A stretch of DNA of 64,000 bases, from NCBI GenBank assembly GCA_018238545.1, contig JABCTC010000020.1, forward strand, positions 1 to 64,000. Reading direction: 5' to 3'. The stretch is from Candidatus Heimdallarchaeota archaeon. GTDB lineage: Archaea; Asgardarchaeota; Heimdallarchaeia; Heimdallarchaeales; Heimdallarchaeaceae. The position numbers were made by a program, and so were the translations under genes. The notes below the pieces were generated by a model that saw only the letters and a list, made by a program, of their open reading frames with translations, ran no database searches and had not been told where the DNA came from. Below, piece after piece: positions 47,564 through 58,800 of the stretch. Every line of letters begins with the position of its first letter. Position 1 is the first letter of the stretch.

Positions 47564-48169
47564 TTAGTTCATCCTCACTTTTTCGTTCATTGATATTACT
47601 TCGTATTCTGAAAGAGTTTCGGTTGAAATCTCTATCTCTTCTTCAGTATTATTTTTGTGATTTAGTATAATTACAGAAAAGGTTCCTTCTGCTAGATTAT
47701 TATGAACATACCTTCTTATTAATGAGACATTCTCAAAATATGTGTTTGGGCTAGCTGGAATTAATTCTAGGTCACCAAAAACATCCATTCGGTAAATCTT
47801 AATGATTTCTCGATTTCCTTTAATTTGTTGTCTTCCAGCAAAGATTGTTTTTACTGTGTCTAAATGGAAACTGGAAAGATCCTTGTCCTCAGATTCCTTA
47901 TAAATTTCTTCAGCTTTACTAATATTATCAATTAACATATATCTGCTGATTAATTTGCTGTAAGCATATGCTAAATAGTCGTCTTCTTCGAAGTTTTCCA
48001 TGGTTTCTGCAACAAATTGCCATAGAATAATAGATTCTAGAATCTCATCTGATTTTTCCAATTCTGAAGTTTTACTTTCAACATAACTCAAGAAATCCTC
48101 AGCAGATTGTTTTGCAAGAATATCTTTCGCTTTACGTATAATTGTTTGAACGGTTTCTTCACTGCTCAC
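47564..48169 (-). CDS. Hypothetical protein (201 aa), partner of 46000-47562
   Basis: Helical N-terminal half and beta-rich C-terminus; 1-nt spacing to the downstream gene. Confidence 0.65.
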   Translation of the reverse strand: MSSEETVQTIIRKAKDILAKQSAEDFLSYVESKTSELEKSDEILESIILWQFVAETMENFEEDDYLAYAYSKLISRYMLIDNISKAEEIYKESEDKDLSSFHLDTVKTIFAGRQQIKGNREIIKIYRMDVFGDLELIPASPNTYFENVSLIRRYVHNNLAEGTFSVIILNHKNNTEEEIEISTETLSEYEVISMNEKVRMN

Positions 48170-48401
48170 TGAATATCACAACCTTAATCAGATTGACTTA
48201 CAAGTCTATATTTTTGTTTCAACTTATAAGAAGCTTTTTGTACTATTTTATTAGTATTTATAGCATTCCTCGGATATACATCAAACAAAAACCTAAAAGC
48301 GAACCTTAAGTATCTTTGCAGAACCATACTGCTTCCAAGTAAATAAATACAAAAAAGGTTAAGGTCGATAAAGTTAAAAAAACACTTTTTTATTCTCATT
48401 T

Positions 48402-49448
48402 ATGTCTGAAACTGCAAAAGAAGAGATTTGTGCTTTTCATTATCACAATAAATCTACAGTACAATGTGCTACCTGTGGTTTACCAATATGTGATTTAGAG
48501 GAAGGTGCCACTGCTGAAGGTAAGCAAATTTGTACTATCTGTTTTAATTCTCCCAAAGCTTCTAAATTCAGAAAATATATTCAGATAGGAACTTTGTTAG
48601 TAACATTACCCAGTGTCATTCTCATTTTTACATTAGTGCCTTCTGAAAATAGTTATCAATTATGGGCCTTTCTAGCATTGATACCTCTAATGATTGGTTT
48701 ACTTATAGGTGGTAATAGGCTACTAACAAATATGGCTTACAAAGGATTAGGAAAAAACCAAATGATCCTGCCACTTATACGTTACTTTGAAGCTAGTGGA
48801 AATGATCAATTCTACAAAATCTTTCTAAAGAATTTGAAAAAATTATCAGATGAGGAACTTGAGGAAATACGAGAACCATTATTTGATTATTTGGTGCCCG
48901 CTATTCTCTTTAATTATTCAAGATTAAGTGATAATTGGCAAGAAGATTTGCTTAAGTATCTAAAAATAGACGAGATAGCTTTAGCAAAAACATTTGCTGA
49001 AGACTTCAGAACTCTTCTTATCAATATTGCAGTTCATGATGCTAAAGCAGATTTATCAAAATTCATCTTCTATCTTGGAGAAATTACAGGAAACGATGAA
49101 ATTATTGTTGATTACATCAAAGCGATTGCTTCAAAAGATATCAAGAATCTGGAAGATGACCAATTGAAAAAAGATTATGATATGCTTTTAGAAGAGCTCT
49201 TCCTTTATGAAGAAATATTCTACTCTGTATGTGATAGACTAAATTTGCCGAAGGAGAAAGAAGCTCTAGCTGCATTGCTTAAGCGTTATGAACCTCCCCC
49301 TGTTCCAAAAAGCGCTATGGATGCAATAAAAATACAAAGAGATCAAGTTCTTCAAATGCAGAGACAGGGGTTAGTTAGTTCTAAAGAGGATTTTGAACTA
49401 ACTGATGAGAAAGAAGCTGAAACTGATAAAACAACAGAAGAATCTTAA
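48402..49448 (+). CDS. B-box-like zinc-finger membrane protein
   Basis: CAFHYHNKSTVQCATCGLPICDLEEGATAEGKQICTICF followed by two TM segments and a long helical tail. Confidence 0.7.
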   Translation: MSETAKEEICAFHYHNKSTVQCATCGLPICDLEEGATAEGKQICTICFNSPKASKFRKYIQIGTLLVTLPSVILIFTLVPSENSYQLWAFLALIPLMIGLLIGGNRLLTNMAYKGLGKNQMILPLIRYFEASGNDQFYKIFLKNLKKLSDEELEEIREPLFDYLVPAILFNYSRLSDNWQEDLLKYLKIDEIALAKTFAEDFRTLLINIAVHDAKADLSKFIFYLGEITGNDEIIVDYIKAIASKDIKNLEDDQLKKDYDMLLEELFLYEEIFYSVCDRLNLPKEKEALAALLKRYEPPPVPKSAMDAIKIQRDQVLQMQRQGLVSSKEDFELTDEKEAETDKTTEES

Positions 49449-49674
49449 CTCAGTTTCTTTATTTTTCTGTTTTCTATTATTTTTTCTTTACAAACAATAA
49501 TCTTATTTTAGTCATACACAATTTAAGCTGGGAATAACAGATATGATGTATAGCGAACAACCTATGATATTCATGATTTACTCAGCTCACACTGATCTTA
49601 ATATTCCCTATTAAGCATAAAATCTAGATAGTAAAACTCATATAAAAGATTGTAAAAGCAGAGTTGATGCTCTT

Positions 49675-51327
49675 ATGGGATTTAGTCAGCAAAATAAAAA
49701 GAGAGAATCAAAATTTTGGAAATTCCTAGGAGTTTTCCTATATCTTTTTACTATTGCTGTTTTGCTTGTTGGAATAACTTATTTTGTTTGGTCTATAGTT
49801 TTAATCATAAACTCTTTAATTGAACCTTCAAATTCGTTAACAATTGCCCAGATAGTTGTCCAAGCCATTCTCAACTTCCTATCTTTATTTGTAGAAGTTA
49901 TGAGCATTTTCTATACAGTTATGTTATTCAAACATATGAGTACAACTTGTTCTATACCTTTGGCTAAAGAGGAAGAGACAATTGATACAGTTGAAAATCT
50001 TCCAATGGTAAGTGTGTTAGTACCAATTCATTACCCTAACCTCGATGTACTCAATGACACATTGCAATCTATACGAGATTCTAATTACCTGCAAGAAAAA
50101 GTCCAAATTCTTATTGGAGATGATACAGAGAAGTCTCCTAAGTATGATGAACAAATATCTCTGCTTTCTGAAAAACATGAAGCTCTTTACATACATGATA
50201 GAGAGAATTACAACTTCAAAGCAGGCATGTTAAACATTATGCTTCCGAAGGTTAAATCTGATTTTGTGGTGTTTTTGGATTATGATCATAAATTAACCCC
50301 AAATTTTCTTAGAAGGAGTATTTCCAAATTTGCAAATGATGAAAATATTGCTTTTGTACAAGCTAAGGTTAATTTCCGTAATATAAAATCGAAATTACAA
50401 ATATGGGAAGCAGTAATGTATGCACAGTTTTTTGAGGTATTCGAGAGGTCAAAAAATAAGCGTAAAAAAGTTATTTTCAATGGTTCAACAGCTTGTTTCA
50501 GGAAAAAAGTTATAGATGAAGTTGGTGGTATTCCTATTGCAACATTCACAGAAGATGTTGATTTAACTATTCAAATTTTAACTAGAGGATATGATAGCGT
50601 TCTAATTGATGAATATGGTAGTTTTGGTTTAGTTCCTTCGAATTTTCCTCTTTTGCTTTCTCAAATCCTCCGATGGGCAAAAGGAAGTATGCACACACTA
50701 AAATTAAGATGGAAAAATATACTAAAAGGAAAAATGTCTTTCTACGATAAGATTGATCTTTCCTTTAGTGCATTATTGTTTTTCATTGCTTCCTCGATGT
50801 ACCTAACAATCTTTCTTTATGTTATAATGTTCTTTACTGGAAGTGAAGCTATCCGTCTACCTAGTGAAAACTTCCCCCCTCTGATTATCATGCCTGTCGC
50901 ACTAGCAGTCTCTTACCAAATTTCAGCAGTAATCGCCATTCTCTTCTCTAAAAAAGGTAGGGAACTAAAAATTAGTGCTTTTGATTTATTACTATTTTTC
51001 CTTATTGCGTTAACTTTGAACCCATTCACAGTCTATGCAGTTATAAAAACTATTTTCCGAAGAAAAGCGCCTGATAGGAGAAGGGATCAATGGAACGAGA
51101 AAATACCTTTCGTTCCCGTATCAGCGATTATCTCACTTCTTGGAGTTGGGTTAATAGTTTTATCATATTTTGATTTTATTGGTTCAAGTCAAAGTTTATG
51201 GGTTGTAATGGGTCTTCTAGGACTCTCACTTGTTGCAACTTTTCCTGTTAGTCTCTTTCTCTATATTACGACGAGGCATAACAAACCTTATTTTACTCCA
51301 AGGAAAAAAAATGATATCGAGGCTTAA
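49675..51327 (+). CDS. Family 2 glycosyltransferase, processive (cellulose/hyaluronan synthase-like)
   Basis: VSVLVPIHYPNLDVL...VFLDYDHKLTPNF...FTEDVDLTIQI...SQILRWAKGSMH (QxxRW) with flanking TMs. Confidence 0.9.
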   Translation: MGFSQQNKKRESKFWKFLGVFLYLFTIAVLLVGITYFVWSIVLIINSLIEPSNSLTIAQIVVQAILNFLSLFVEVMSIFYTVMLFKHMSTTCSIPLAKEEETIDTVENLPMVSVLVPIHYPNLDVLNDTLQSIRDSNYLQEKVQILIGDDTEKSPKYDEQISLLSEKHEALYIHDRENYNFKAGMLNIMLPKVKSDFVVFLDYDHKLTPNFLRRSISKFANDENIAFVQAKVNFRNIKSKLQIWEAVMYAQFFEVFERSKNKRKKVIFNGSTACFRKKVIDEVGGIPIATFTEDVDLTIQILTRGYDSVLIDEYGSFGLVPSNFPLLLSQILRWAKGSMHTLKLRWKNILKGKMSFYDKIDLSFSALLFFIASSMYLTIFLYVIMFFTGSEAIRLPSENFPPLIIMPVALAVSYQISAVIAILFSKKGRELKISAFDLLLFFLIALTLNPFTVYAVIKTIFRRKAPDRRRDQWNEKIPFVPVSAIISLLGVGLIVLSYFDFIGSSQSLWVVMGLLGLSLVATFPVSLFLYITTRHNKPYFTPRKKNDIEA

Positions 51328-51329
51328 AC

Positions 51330-53012
51330 ATGGGTTGGAAAAAAACATTATGGTTCTCACTTACAGTTATTCTCTTTGCTTTCTTGGGCTATTATGTAGT
51401 TATTAGTAGTATTCATATTGTAAATGTATATAAAGATGATTTGAGTAACTGGAAAGCTATAGTAGGTTTAACACTAAATTTTCTCATATTATTGGTTGAA
51501 TTGTTCTCATCATTTTACTCGGTTTTCATATACTATTATATTGGATCTTCTTCTGAATATCGCTTATTGAAGGATGACAAAAACAAGTATCTTACTTCAG
51601 ATCCTCTCCCCAAAGTTGCCATATTCCTCCCTTTTTATAAGGAACCTCTCACAGTGGTTTCCAAAACAATTGATGGGGCACTAAATATTGATTATCCAAA
51701 AAACCGCTTTGAAGTAGTAGTTTGTGATGATAGTCCTGCAGGAGAATCTACCGACATTGAAGCTTATTGCAAAGAAAAAAATGTCAAATTTATTCATAGA
51801 GATTCAAGAAAAGGTTTCAAAGCTGGTGCAATTAACAATGCTCTGAGCAAGGTCAAGTGTGATTTTGTTGGAATATTAGATTCTGACCATATTCCTACTC
51901 CAAACTTCATCCGTACTTGCTTATCTGGTTTCACTGAAGATGATATTATTTTAGTTCAAGGTAAGCCAATGTTTGTTAATCAAGATAATTATTTGCAACG
52001 TAGTAGTGCTTACATTCACACCCAATTTTTCCATGTCTATCAGAAAAGTAGAGGAACAAGGAATGGAGTCATTTTTGCTGGAACTACAGGTATGTTTAGG
52101 ACTGATCTATTGTTGGAATATGGTGGATTTCACGATGACACTTTGGCTGAAGATACTGATACATCCTTTGCATTAATGTCAAAAGGATACAGAACCCGCT
52201 ATCTTCATATAATTTGTTCTAAAGGGTTGGTTCCATGGAATCCAATAAGTATGATAAATCAAGTGTGGAGATGGACTAATGGTATCACATCAATCATACG
52301 AAAGCGTCTATGGACAATTTTGAGAGGTAAAAACTCTGTAATAAACAAAACTGACATTTTGTCTACATTGTTCACACCCGTAATCGGTGTAACAATGTGG
52401 TTCGTCAATCTTCTACTTTATATCATGTTTATGTTAAGCACTAAACTCAACATTCATGAGTTTGAATTCACCAGACCAATTTTAAATAACACAATTCCCT
52501 TGTTACTTGCTGCCCCCCTTCTTATTGCACTTGCAAGTTTTATAATGGCGTATGTTTCTTGGTATAGAGAAAGTAAAGAAGATCGAATGATCAAACTTCG
52601 TGGCTTCTTCGGAATGAACTGGACAATTTCTGCCTTCTATATGCTAATGCTCACTGCACAATCCTTCCTAATTTGGGCTGTTTTGAGTGCTCTTCTGGGT
52701 GTTAAGAAAGACTTTGATCGAACTGTTAAAGAAAAAACTCGAACCATGGGTAAAATGAGTGCGAAAATCAAATATACGCTTTGGTCTATAGGATTATTTG
52801 GACTTGCAGTTCTGTATTATATTGCTAGTTGGGATGCCTTAATAATAGAAAACAATGCTGTGTTCGGATGGTTTATATTTGCGGCTATCTCACTTACGAT
52901 ACCTATTATCATAACAATTACACATTTCAGAGAAATAGACAGAATGCAAGTTTTTGCTGCTACTAAAACAGCAGACGACATAGAGAAAGAGCATGAGGAA
53001 AAACAAACATGA
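51330..53012 (+). CDS. Family 2 glycosyltransferase, processive, paralog of the preceding gene
   Basis: VAIFLPFYKEPLTVVSKTIDGAL...FVGILDSDHIPTPNF...LAEDTDTSFAL...INQVWRWTNG (QxxRW). Confidence 0.9.
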   Translation: MGWKKTLWFSLTVILFAFLGYYVVISSIHIVNVYKDDLSNWKAIVGLTLNFLILLVELFSSFYSVFIYYYIGSSSEYRLLKDDKNKYLTSDPLPKVAIFLPFYKEPLTVVSKTIDGALNIDYPKNRFEVVVCDDSPAGESTDIEAYCKEKNVKFIHRDSRKGFKAGAINNALSKVKCDFVGILDSDHIPTPNFIRTCLSGFTEDDIILVQGKPMFVNQDNYLQRSSAYIHTQFFHVYQKSRGTRNGVIFAGTTGMFRTDLLLEYGGFHDDTLAEDTDTSFALMSKGYRTRYLHIICSKGLVPWNPISMINQVWRWTNGITSIIRKRLWTILRGKNSVINKTDILSTLFTPVIGVTMWFVNLLLYIMFMLSTKLNIHEFEFTRPILNNTIPLLLAAPLLIALASFIMAYVSWYRESKEDRMIKLRGFFGMNWTISAFYMLMLTAQSFLIWAVLSALLGVKKDFDRTVKEKTRTMGKMSAKIKYTLWSIGLFGLAVLYYIASWDALIIENNAVFGWFIFAAISLTIPIIITITHFREIDRMQVFAATKTADDIEKEHEEKQT

Positions 53013-55786
53013 TGATGGCACAGATTGACATAAGAATCATACTGCCCGTTATTTCAATACTTGGTATGGGATTCTTGATTGTCGATGTGTTCAAAAAGAA
53101 GATTATGAAAATCAATTCTTCGAGTTCTTTAATAGATTATATTATTGAATCTCTACTTTTTGGAACAATGTCACTTGTTGTCCCTATGCTCATAATAGCT
53201 ATAATTGCGGACAAAATCGGAAGCACGACTATCTTAGAGCGCTTTGTGTATACGTACCTGGCAGTAGCCCTCGCTTATCTAATTTTCAAAATATACCTTT
53301 GGGTTAGAAAGAAACTTCCCGTACTCGTCTTAAAGGAGAAGAAGAAAATACCCCAAGGTCTTGATGTATTATTACAAGTTATAGTAGGTTTAATGATTTT
53401 CTTTTTCATACTTCAGGGTTTAGTTTACCCTCTTCGAGGATGGGATTTCTTACACTTCTATTTGCCCAACTCTTTCAGAATATATCTTACAGGTCAATTA
53501 GGGATTGTCAATGAATGGAATTTTATGCCGCAATTCAAACCGCCTGTAAATATCCTCCTATTTGCGTATGGGTTTTTTGTAACACAAACAGAAATGATTC
53601 AACTGATTCCTTTGCTATTCCTTGCTGGAATAGTTTTCCTTTGCTATAAAATAGCAAAATTAGAAGGTTTAACAAAAAAATCTTCTTTACTATCTTCAAT
53701 TGCTTTACTAGCCACTCCTTTTACATTTTTCCTAATATATGAATTTCAATATTACCAAGAAATTTACATAACATTCTTTACAACTGCAACATACTTCTTT
53801 TTCAGAAAATTTCTAAAGAGTGAAAATTTTAAAGATCAGTTCTATAATGCTCTCCTCGCATCATTAGCTCTAAGTGGTTGTGTTTTAAGTAAAATCAGTG
53901 GATTTGTTATACCATTTGTAATTTTGGTTGCAATGCCTTCAGATATGGTAGGGAAAATTATCCGTTCAATTATTGTAGCGGGATTTGCTTTTCAGCTTGT
54001 TCGAAAATCCATATTCGAGGTGTATTTAGGAACGGGGATTCTTATCTTTCTCTTATGTGCATTTTGTATATATCTTATCTTTTCAAGCGAAACATTGAAG
54101 TTTTCATATAAACGTTGGTTGTTAGTTATCGGTATTTTTTCACTTCCATTTGTTGCAGCATTACTGTGGGGTCTTCATATATTGGCTGTTCCCGGTGTTC
54201 AAGATTATCTCTTTAACCTTTATGTGAACTTGCCTGATACTCAGATAAACTTGTCGTGGATGGGAATTTCTCTTCCTGGGACTACAACCTATCTAGAAAA
54301 TGCCCATATCGCAACGTTTGTTTCCTCCTCATTTTCCATTTTGATTGCAACAATGTTTGCTGGAACATGGTTGTTCTTTAAGATATTTGGATTTATCAAA
54401 TCTCATAGAAAGAACAATGAGTTGATACTCTGGTTAATATTCTTCTATGTCTTCTGGCAAGGATTTTTTGCCAATGGGTCAATAAGATACCTCTCCCCAA
54501 TTCTTGTTCCTCTCGCAATTGTTTTTGTAATGGGAATAGATGCCGTTGTTGATTTCTTCAACAAAAGAGATGGTCAAGAAAGAGATGGCTTTCTTGCTAG
54601 TATTTTCATTTTAGCAAGTGCGTATCTATCACTTTATCCTGCTATCCCATTTGAAGTTATATCTGAAGACTTCCATCTACGGTGGTATCATGCTCACACC
54701 CATATCTGGTCTTTGTTAGGTCATATAGTCTTTTTCAACCTCATAACTTTTCTTCTTATCTGGAAAGAAAACAAACTGAAAATTAGCTACCCACAAATTT
54801 TTAATAAAAAATTTAGTTTCCAAAAAATAATTTCCGGCTTTCTTATCTTTATTCTATTTTTCACACCTTTCTTAGCTCAATTTGCTCTGTTAATAGATAC
54901 TGGATTTAATCTAGAAGAATTTCAGATGGAGTATTCGTATTCTACGAGAGAATCATATCAAGAACTCGTTGACGCGATTAACCGTCTCGGATATGCAGAC
55001 AATTTAGCTATTCTTTCAATTAATACGCCTGGTCTTGAATATTACTCCTCTCAACCAATTATTGATTTATTCATGATTTCATTTATAGAGGATTCGGGGT
55101 TAGCTGATTCGGTCTTCCCATTAAGAATCTCGAATGTAACGCGAACGCTTGAATTTTTCGATCAATATAATGTATCAATATTTGTTTCTCTCAATTCTCT
55201 CAATGATTGGTATCCTGCTTATTTGGATCGAATATATTGGAATTACTTTGTATATCGTTTCATGAACAATAATGACTACTTTACATGGAGATTTTCAAAT
55301 GAAGAATACATCCTGTATACTATAAATAGCTACGATCCATATGTGGGACCAGTCGATATTCAACTTGTGGGGCCTCAAAATAGGGGAAGTTTACTTGCAA
55401 GGACACCAGATCCTACTGAAATCATAGGAAATACAGGGTACATTGAAACAAAAATAGATTTAACAGCTGCTCAAACAACTGGTCCAATAAATATTACAAT
55501 TAAGAGTGAATATAGTACAATTTCAAATGAAACAATAATAGAATCTAATAGTTTCCAATACTCGAAACCTGAAATAGAATATTTTCTAAGACTTTCACTT
55601 CTAGCTTTGCCCGAAGAAACAATATACTTACACAATATTGAGATTACGATAACATATGAAAATGTATATGGAGTTGAAGAAAATCACGATTATGTGTTGC
55701 AAGCATTTCAGGGCAACTCTGTTAATATAACCAGAATGGCAAATTCATGGCTATTTGGGGGATATTATGGTTTTATCTATGCTTGA
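53009..55786 (+). CDS. Polytopic GT-C-like glycosyltransferase / membrane protein
   Basis: Many TM segments, PLRGWDFLHFYLPNSFRIYLTGQLG, SIRYLSPILVPLAIVF; C-terminal extracytoplasmic domain; 4-nt overlap with the preceding GT2. Confidence 0.7.
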   Translation: MMMAQIDIRIILPVISILGMGFLIVDVFKKKIMKINSSSSLIDYIIESLLFGTMSLVVPMLIIAIIADKIGSTTILERFVYTYLAVALAYLIFKIYLWVRKKLPVLVLKEKKKIPQGLDVLLQVIVGLMIFFFILQGLVYPLRGWDFLHFYLPNSFRIYLTGQLGIVNEWNFMPQFKPPVNILLFAYGFFVTQTEMIQLIPLLFLAGIVFLCYKIAKLEGLTKKSSLLSSIALLATPFTFFLIYEFQYYQEIYITFFTTATYFFFRKFLKSENFKDQFYNALLASLALSGCVLSKISGFVIPFVILVAMPSDMVGKIIRSIIVAGFAFQLVRKSIFEVYLGTGILIFLLCAFCIYLIFSSETLKFSYKRWLLVIGIFSLPFVAALLWGLHILAVPGVQDYLFNLYVNLPDTQINLSWMGISLPGTTTYLENAHIATFVSSSFSILIATMFAGTWLFFKIFGFIKSHRKNNELILWLIFFYVFWQGFFANGSIRYLSPILVPLAIVFVMGIDAVVDFFNKRDGQERDGFLASIFILASAYLSLYPAIPFEVISEDFHLRWYHAHTHIWSLLGHIVFFNLITFLLIWKENKLKISYPQIFNKKFSFQKIISGFLIFILFFTPFLAQFALLIDTGFNLEEFQMEYSYSTRESYQELVDAINRLGYADNLAILSINTPGLEYYSSQPIIDLFMISFIEDSGLADSVFPLRISNVTRTLEFFDQYNVSIFVSLNSLNDWYPAYLDRIYWNYFVYRFMNNNDYFTWRFSNEEYILYTINSYDPYVGPVDIQLVGPQNRGSLLARTPDPTEIIGNTGYIETKIDLTAAQTTGPINITIKSEYSTISNETIIESNSFQYSKPEIEYFLRLSLLALPEETIYLHNIEITITYENVYGVEENHDYVLQAFQGNSVNITRMANSWLFGGYYGFIYA

Positions 55787-55802
55787 TGAAAAATCCACAA
55801 TA

Positions 55803-58800
55803 TCATCTTTTTGAGTAAACTATTCTTCTTTCTTTCCTAGCATTTCTAGTGATAATGAGTGACGTAATTAATGCTATGAATATTATTAACACACCATTTG
55901 TCAAAAACATAGCCCATCCTCCAGAAGGAGAAAATGTGTGACCAAAGAATACTGTTTGATTTGCACTTGCTAGGACCTTTATAATGGTCAACCCCAAACC
56001 ATATCCTATAAATGATGTTACTACTGCAACCAAGCCTAGACGGGAGAAAACTGTTGTTAAGACATTCGTAGTTGTTCCTCCAATCATTCTAAGAATTCGT
56101 GTTTCTCTCTTGTTTTCTTTATACACATTTTGAAGGATGGAATACATATTTACAATTACGATTAATAAAATTAGAATGATTTCTGTGTAAGCTAATGTAT
56201 ATGTAAATAGAAGGCTGCCTTTTAGATAATAATCCATATATTCCAAAGCGACGGATACTATGAAAGTGAACCCAGATATTGGTTTGAATGGAATCTTTCC
56301 ATATTGAGAATCAGTGTCACTCTTGATAGTTATTGTGATAACTTCTCTGCCCGGTTCAAAGGAACGCGTTAATGTTACAAATTTCCCGTCTAATTGGAAA
56401 TAGGAAACATTTACGATGCTATATGGTAACCATAATGTTATACTAGAATACAATTTAGTATTTGTTGTAAAATTTCCATCTATAATTGTTTGGAAGGTAA
56501 CTGGAAGATTATATACTTTTGAACCATTATCATAAACAAAATTAAATTGTACCAACTTTCTTGGTGAAGGAATTTCAAATACTATTTGTTGCCCTTGAGA
56601 GTAAACCTGGAATGGTGCACTAAGCAATTCATATGGACGCTTAAAGTGGATAATGTAATCTCCAGCAGGTATTTGTGCATTAAATTCTCCGAGAGAATTG
56701 GTCTGAAGAAAAGCGATTCTATTGCCATCAAGATCTCTAATAATACAATATTGATTGGTTATTGGAACACCAACATAATTGTCAAGAATAGTTAATATAA
56801 CAAGTGAATTTCCTAAATATATTGTCTGAAATAGTCCATCATCCGTATCTAGAAGGAAGCTGTAAGTTATATTGCTGTATAAGAAGTTAACATCGAACTT
56901 ACCTGGAAAAATATTCATGCTCAATTTTCCATTAATATCTGTATTCGCTGTCCATGATGTATAATTGTATTCGCTACTTATTGATACATCCAGAAAGGAA
57001 ATGTTAAAATCATTACCAAACAAGAAAACTTGAAACTCTAAAGTTATTGGAACATAATTGAGACCATTATAAAACACATAAGAAACTGTTTTTGTGTTAT
57101 AATAAGAATCTACTAAAAAGAAAGTAATTAATTGTCTACCTTCTTGATTATACTCTAAAAATACGGCTGTTCTGTTGTAAAGAATTATTCTTGGATCATG
57201 TTCAAGCTTGAAGTAAACCTCTACAGCATTACTTTCAATTTCAAGAAATTCATCAAGTGTTTCGATTCCCTTATTAGGTGTCACAATGGTTATCTCTGGC
57301 AATTCTGTGTCTATAATGTATTTAACGTTATATTGAACTCCCGGGTAGGTGGTTAGCATATAATAAATGTCATGAGTTCCATCTATTACAAAAATGCTTG
57401 ATAAATCATTAATAGTGAATGAAACATCAAAGTAGGGAAATGTTACAAGAATACTCCCAGAATAGGTTTCATTTAGTGCTGTACCATATAGTTCAGATGC
57501 TTTTTGTCCATCGCAAATATGAAATTCAAAGGTTCGTTTTCTACTTTCAAATAAACTTGTGTAGTATGTAACAGATAAACTATACAACCCAGGATGCAAA
57601 TACACTCTTTCCTTTTCTAAATTTGTTCTTGAGAAAGATACGATTGAAGGACCAACTATCTCGTAATCGATTTTGAATAATGATTGTTCGGTATTTATCT
57701 GTAAATCTATGTAGCTTTGATTTAAGAGTCCACTGTATTCATCTTGTAAATAGAAATCTATCGCGGTAGAACCTGCGAAATTGATTACATTATACGTATA
57801 ATTAACTATTCTCACATTACCTACAAGATCACATGTTAATATTTTTAGATTATGAAAACCATTTTCTACAGGTACAGGAATTGATTCTTCATATGAATGT
57901 GAATAATCCTGGTCGTCCCAACCAAACATCACATAAGAGAATGGTTCATTAATGGTATAGGATAGAGAACTACCCGTTTCAACCGATGATCCATTTGTGG
58001 CACTTATTGTTACGTTAGGTGGTGTGTTATCGACCATAATCTCATAGTCTCTGAAAGACCAAAGTGTTCCTGTAAAAATAACTAAAGATAAGTTGTGATA
58101 ACCTTCGTTTAAACCTTGAACAGTTATTTTTCCGTCATTTGCTATAGGCGTATTTGAATTAGAATCCCAGTGATATTGAATAATTGGAAAGGTAGGATTA
58201 AACCATGTTTGCAATGTATCATTTTCTTTGAAAAATAATCCTTCATTTGGACCAATAATGCCAATATTATCAGGGGTGTATTTAGTTATGAAATAGTAAG
58301 TGCTGATTCTACTCTCTCCAGTTGTTTCTGCTTTCATTTGTAGTTTATGAATTCCAATTTCACTAGGGCTGACGATGAAGCCTTCATCTGCTTTTGCCCA
58401 GCTATTATTATTCCATCTATACAACAAACCCTGATTGAAAATTAGTGTCTCATTTAGCTCTAAGATAGTTAGAGGATATATTTGTGATCCATTCATAACA
58501 TTCAGGAAGTCAATATCTGTTGGAAAATCATATGAGATTGTGAAGAATAAAGTAGTTTCTGCGTAGTTTTTGCTTTTATCATAATCTTGTAAATAGTCAT
58601 TATTGTAAGTTAATATAGTAAGACTATGAAAACCTTCTTCGAAAGGTACTAACATGCTTTGAGGGGGAACCATTCCTTCTGCACTATAATGATACTCTTG
58701 TAATTCCCCTAAATCCCCATCGGGATAAAAGAAAATAGAGTAACCAGTAGTTGCTCTAATTGAGATGTTTAGCTTATCACCAATAATCGTTGAAAAATTA

